Positions 59,338 to 64,000 of a DNA stretch of 64,000 nt are shown piece after piece (position 1 is the stretch's first letter; each line of letters starts with the position of its first letter). Position numbers and translations under genes: made by a program. Source of the stretch: Lingula anatina (taxonomy: Eukaryota > Brachiopoda > Lingulata > Lingulida > Lingulidae); assembly GCF_001039355.2 (NCBI RefSeq), contig NW_019775613.1:186001-250000 (forward strand), read 5' to 3'. The notes under the pieces are model-generated. The model was not told where the DNA came from. It searched no databases and saw nothing but the letters and a program-made list of their open reading frames with translations.

Positions 59338-62206
59338 ATGGTTTCTATGTGATATCAATTCTGCTGTATCAATGGCTAGAAATTTTTGATGGAATATGTA
59401 TAATGCATTAACAAACATCACTTCAGAACATCAATTTTCAAAAGGGCAATTTTTGTCAGCCTCTTTCCACCTGTCAGATCATAGCCTATTATCTGGACAG
59501 CATGATTGTTGAAGTTGTAGCAGTGGTACTGGATGATGCCTCCAAGGTAATCTTTCCAGGATGTAGCGTCCACTGATATGGTCAGCGGGCCATTAAGCAG
59601 CATACTGACCATCTGGCCCTCTGTGGATTGACCATGGTTTATAAACCTGTAAAAAATGGAGTAAAAAAAACTATGTTGAAATCATTCATGAAGTTGAGAG
59701 TTTATAAAAGTGATTTTTACAAAGAAACTTAATTTTATAAAATGTGTAATGTTTGTTCCATTGTAATTGTCAATCTTCATTATTTGAAATGGCCTTCAAC
59801 TCAAATATTACTTTTTTTTTCAAACATATCTGTGTTGTATCCTGAACATGGAGTAACATCATTTACATTGAAAGCTCAATTTATAATACAATGTTATCAG
59901 TTTTGAAATGTTACAGAGGCTGTCAGGCTAAAATATAACTATTATCTCTTTTTGAAGCTGCGTTTCCAGCAACCTTTTCACCAATAAACTCAGTAACTGA
60001 AGAGGATAAAAAGGTAGAAAACAATAAGACTTACTTATCACAGGTGTAGTCTGTAAGGGACACCCCTTTGGTTGCATTGGGTTCTATCTTACAGAAGTCT
60101 GAAGTGTCTGTAAGAGGATACTCCTGATCTGTCACCAGTGGTGTTCTGGTCTAAAATAATAAATAAAAAATAAAGTTTGGTCAAACGTTTGACTTTTTAT
60201 GATCCTCTAGCAGTAAACTGTCTTATCCTGCCTCAGCTTTTCAAAAATTTTGTTTTAATTCACATAATGGATAAAAACAGCAACCACAATCACCACAAGA
60301 TACCATATCCAAAACTATTGAGAAAGCCAATCTAACCATCTCACCAGTTTCATCCAGTATAAAGCATGGCAAGTGTCTCCCCCTCTACAGCCAAAGTTAC
60401 CATAGGCTGCACAGTCTATGACTTGCTGGACACTAAGATCACGTAGGTCTTTGGTTTTTATGGCATACATGGTCTCCACAGACTCCACAGAACTGAAGGC
60501 CCTGGGGAAAAACGGGGAGACAAGGTGTTGGCTTGGACAAATGAGGTTTTATCTCTATCTTTTTAAAAATTTTAAATATAATCTTCGTGAAAAATGATGA
60601 CTTCATGGTCAAGATCCACTCAGCATGGTCTAGACATGTTTGACTCTGTTTGATATATGCCATATTTTTAACTTTTCTGAAAAGAACTTTTTTGTTGCAA
60701 AATTCATAATTCATTGGTTCATTATTTTGATTAATCTTAAAGGGTGTTACTGTCTGTTTAGACAAAAATCCTAGAGTGAACCAAGTTTTTCAAGGCATAC
60801 AGAATTCATTCAGTACAGAGTGAAGTACATGTACCTACCAACATCCCCCACAAGATCTCTGATTCTTTACTTTGGTGATGACTGGCCATTTCCAGTCTGT
60901 CCTCCTTAAAAAATAATAATAATAAATCAGTTATCAGTTGTTTGTATAATTTTATTAAATTGTGCATCACTCAGCAATACCTCAAAGTTAAAGAAAACAA
61001 ACATGAATGTAAATACAAATTATCACAGCTTAAAAATAAATTCATAACAGCAAAGTTTTGAAACACAGATGAGATGTGAAGTTTTTGCAGGATTACCGTC
61101 TTTACTTGCACTATGTTTAAAAAAATAGCCTGGTCTTTTATTAAAATGCAATCATTGGTATCTTACCAATCCCACTTCTGTGGTTCGAATGATTTATAAC
61201 TATGATCTGTGGTTTGTTTTTGTGTATTCTTGACATAGCCCCCCTGGCTCTTCAGAAGATGGTGCTTCAGTGGCTTTTTGGTATCATCAAGGTATTGAGC
61301 TTAAAACAGAGCATTTGCATTGATTTTTGAATAATAATAAAAACCCGAATTTGGGTTAACTTTTATAATTAGGCAGACTAAATGACTTCCATACAATTTA
61401 ACAATCATTATACTGAACATTAAATATATGCATAATGCAATTGTTTAAAATTTCAATCCTGCCCTCTGGCAGTCCATAAATTAATTCTGTTTAACATTTA
61501 ATCATTTTATCACTGAAAGTCAATTTACCAATGAATTCTTCATCTGTAAGGTCAGAGAACTTTGTGACACCATATATTGCACTGTGATTACTTGTCCTAA
61601 GAGAATTCAAGTGATGGTGCTTCTTCAGACTGTCCTGGAATGTAAATCATAAGAAAAATTCATGATTGATGTTGTCAACATAAAACTGAATATTGCAATG
61701 TCAGGTTGACAAGTATTATGACAAATATGTATAAGCTATCAAAAATCCAAAATTACAAAAATATATACATGATAGATGTAATTACATATACCAGTATGTA
61801 TACTGTACTACTATCATACCTGTCTTCCAGTAAATTGGCATTAATAAAACAGACACGAACAACTATTTTTCCTGATGAAGAAATAAACGCTTTTGTAATC
61901 TGAGAATTATTTGGAATATTTCATGAAGAAAGTACCGTAAACTTGGAAGTTGCGACGTACGTTAACGTTACTTGTTACTGTTTACAGTAAGTCAGCTGAT
62001 GGGCAACTCACCTGGAATATTTTTAGTCTTTTATAATACTCTTCTGAACCTATCTTGTACGGCTTTTGGTACTTTTTAATGAAAAGTTTAAATTTCTGCT
62101 CAACATCCGTAACAGCGGTTGTTACAAAATAGTGACTTGAAATAAATATTACAGCTGCCATGAAAATAAAAACACTGGACATGTGACTTCTCCACGGTGG
62201 TTCCAT
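58837..62206 (-). CDS. CTSO: Cathepsin O, copy/allele B
   Basis: Nine exons on the minus strand: 62206-62012, 61634-61529, 61299-61167, 60904-60839, 60501-60345, 60150-60035, 59646-59471, 59202-59110, 58871-58837. They total 358 residues, one more than copy A because the signal region reads MAAVIF instead of MTVIF. All exon boundaries and phases match copy A. The catalytic Cys166, His306 and Asn326 are intact. Intron 1 is short because element H is absent. Both copies are open, so neither looks like a pseudogene. They are probably alleles of one gene. Confidence 0.93.
59252..59330. repeat. (GA)n(TG)n(GA)n microsatellite in CTSO intron 7, copy B
   Basis: A compound repeat. The internal TG block is absent from copy A. 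Confidence 0.93.
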
Positions 62207-62266
62207 CTTGGCTACCCACAATGCAACGCGGCAAAGAAAACTGCTTCCTCTTTTCCGGCCTCCAAA
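62207..62266. promoter_or_regulatory. 60-bp divergent CTSO/RPS3 promoter, copy B
   Basis: Same architecture and length as copy A. The TOP-like CTTCCTCTTTTCC lies at 62244-62256, placing the RPS3 start about 23 nt before its ATG. Confidence 0.72.
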
Positions 62267-63834
<1,568 letters not shown>

Positions 63835-64000
63835 TAAATAATGCTCTCATGCTCGCATCTTAAACATTCATGTATTTTAAGTCTGTATATAAACCTTGGA
63901 ACAAAATACAATGATGGCATACTTAAAGACAAAGATTAATTAGAGTGGCAGGAATAAAGGTAAAATGTACTGTTCATAGCATAAATTAGTTCTATGACGA

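Overview
This is nuclear DNA from an intron-rich invertebrate animal. The evidence is AT-rich sequence, GT-AG introns of about 0.1-3 kb, many microsatellites, short inverted-repeat transposons, and animal gene families. The genes found are a Tudor-type germline protein, GEMIN8, UTP18, CCDC149, a GT31 glycosyltransferase, a chitinase with peritrophin-A domains, cathepsin O and ribosomal protein S3. The RPS3 and chitinase sequences would suit a marine spiralian such as a mollusc, or a lancelet. I cannot fix the phylum from sequence alone.

Layout: 1-4912 (+) holds the C-terminal ten exons of a Tudor-domain protein. 6525-7789 (-) is GEMIN8 (3 coding exons) and 9146-13762 (-) is UTP18 (13 coding exons). 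UTP18 lies head-to-head with CCDC149 (+, 15463-20700). 20.7-34.0 kb is a gene desert full of MITE-like elements. 34198-36294 (+) is a single-exon GT31 glycosyltransferase. 36.3-41.7 kb is a second repeat-rich spacer. 41783-51632 (+) is a ten-exon secreted chitinase with a recognisable TATA box. 52.0-62.8 kb contains cathepsin O (CTSO, minus strand) and the first exon of RPS3 (+) twice. RPS3 then runs off the right edge.

The most informative structure is that last region. The two CTSO/RPS3-exon-1 blocks are near-identical and meet at a single N (57850). The first block stops inside RPS3 intron 1 and the second restarts in the CTSO 3' flank. This pattern is best explained by two haplotypes placed in tandem by the assembler. 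Read that way, the blocks act as an allele comparison. One allele carries a 728-bp element in CTSO intron 1 with 11-bp terminal inverted repeats and a 7-bp target duplication, and the other has the exact empty site. The first contig ends 20 bp inside what looks like a second copy of the same element.

In both blocks CTSO and RPS3 are divergent, with only 60 bp between their start codons, and RPS3 has a 5'TOP-like pyrimidine tract there. Several MITE families in the spacers share GG(G)YGCATTC-like ends and TTA/TAA duplications, as in PIF/Harbinger elements. Two are nested inside others. I see no operon-like, CRISPR, phage or defence system. The novelty here is in genome structure, not in a new pathway.
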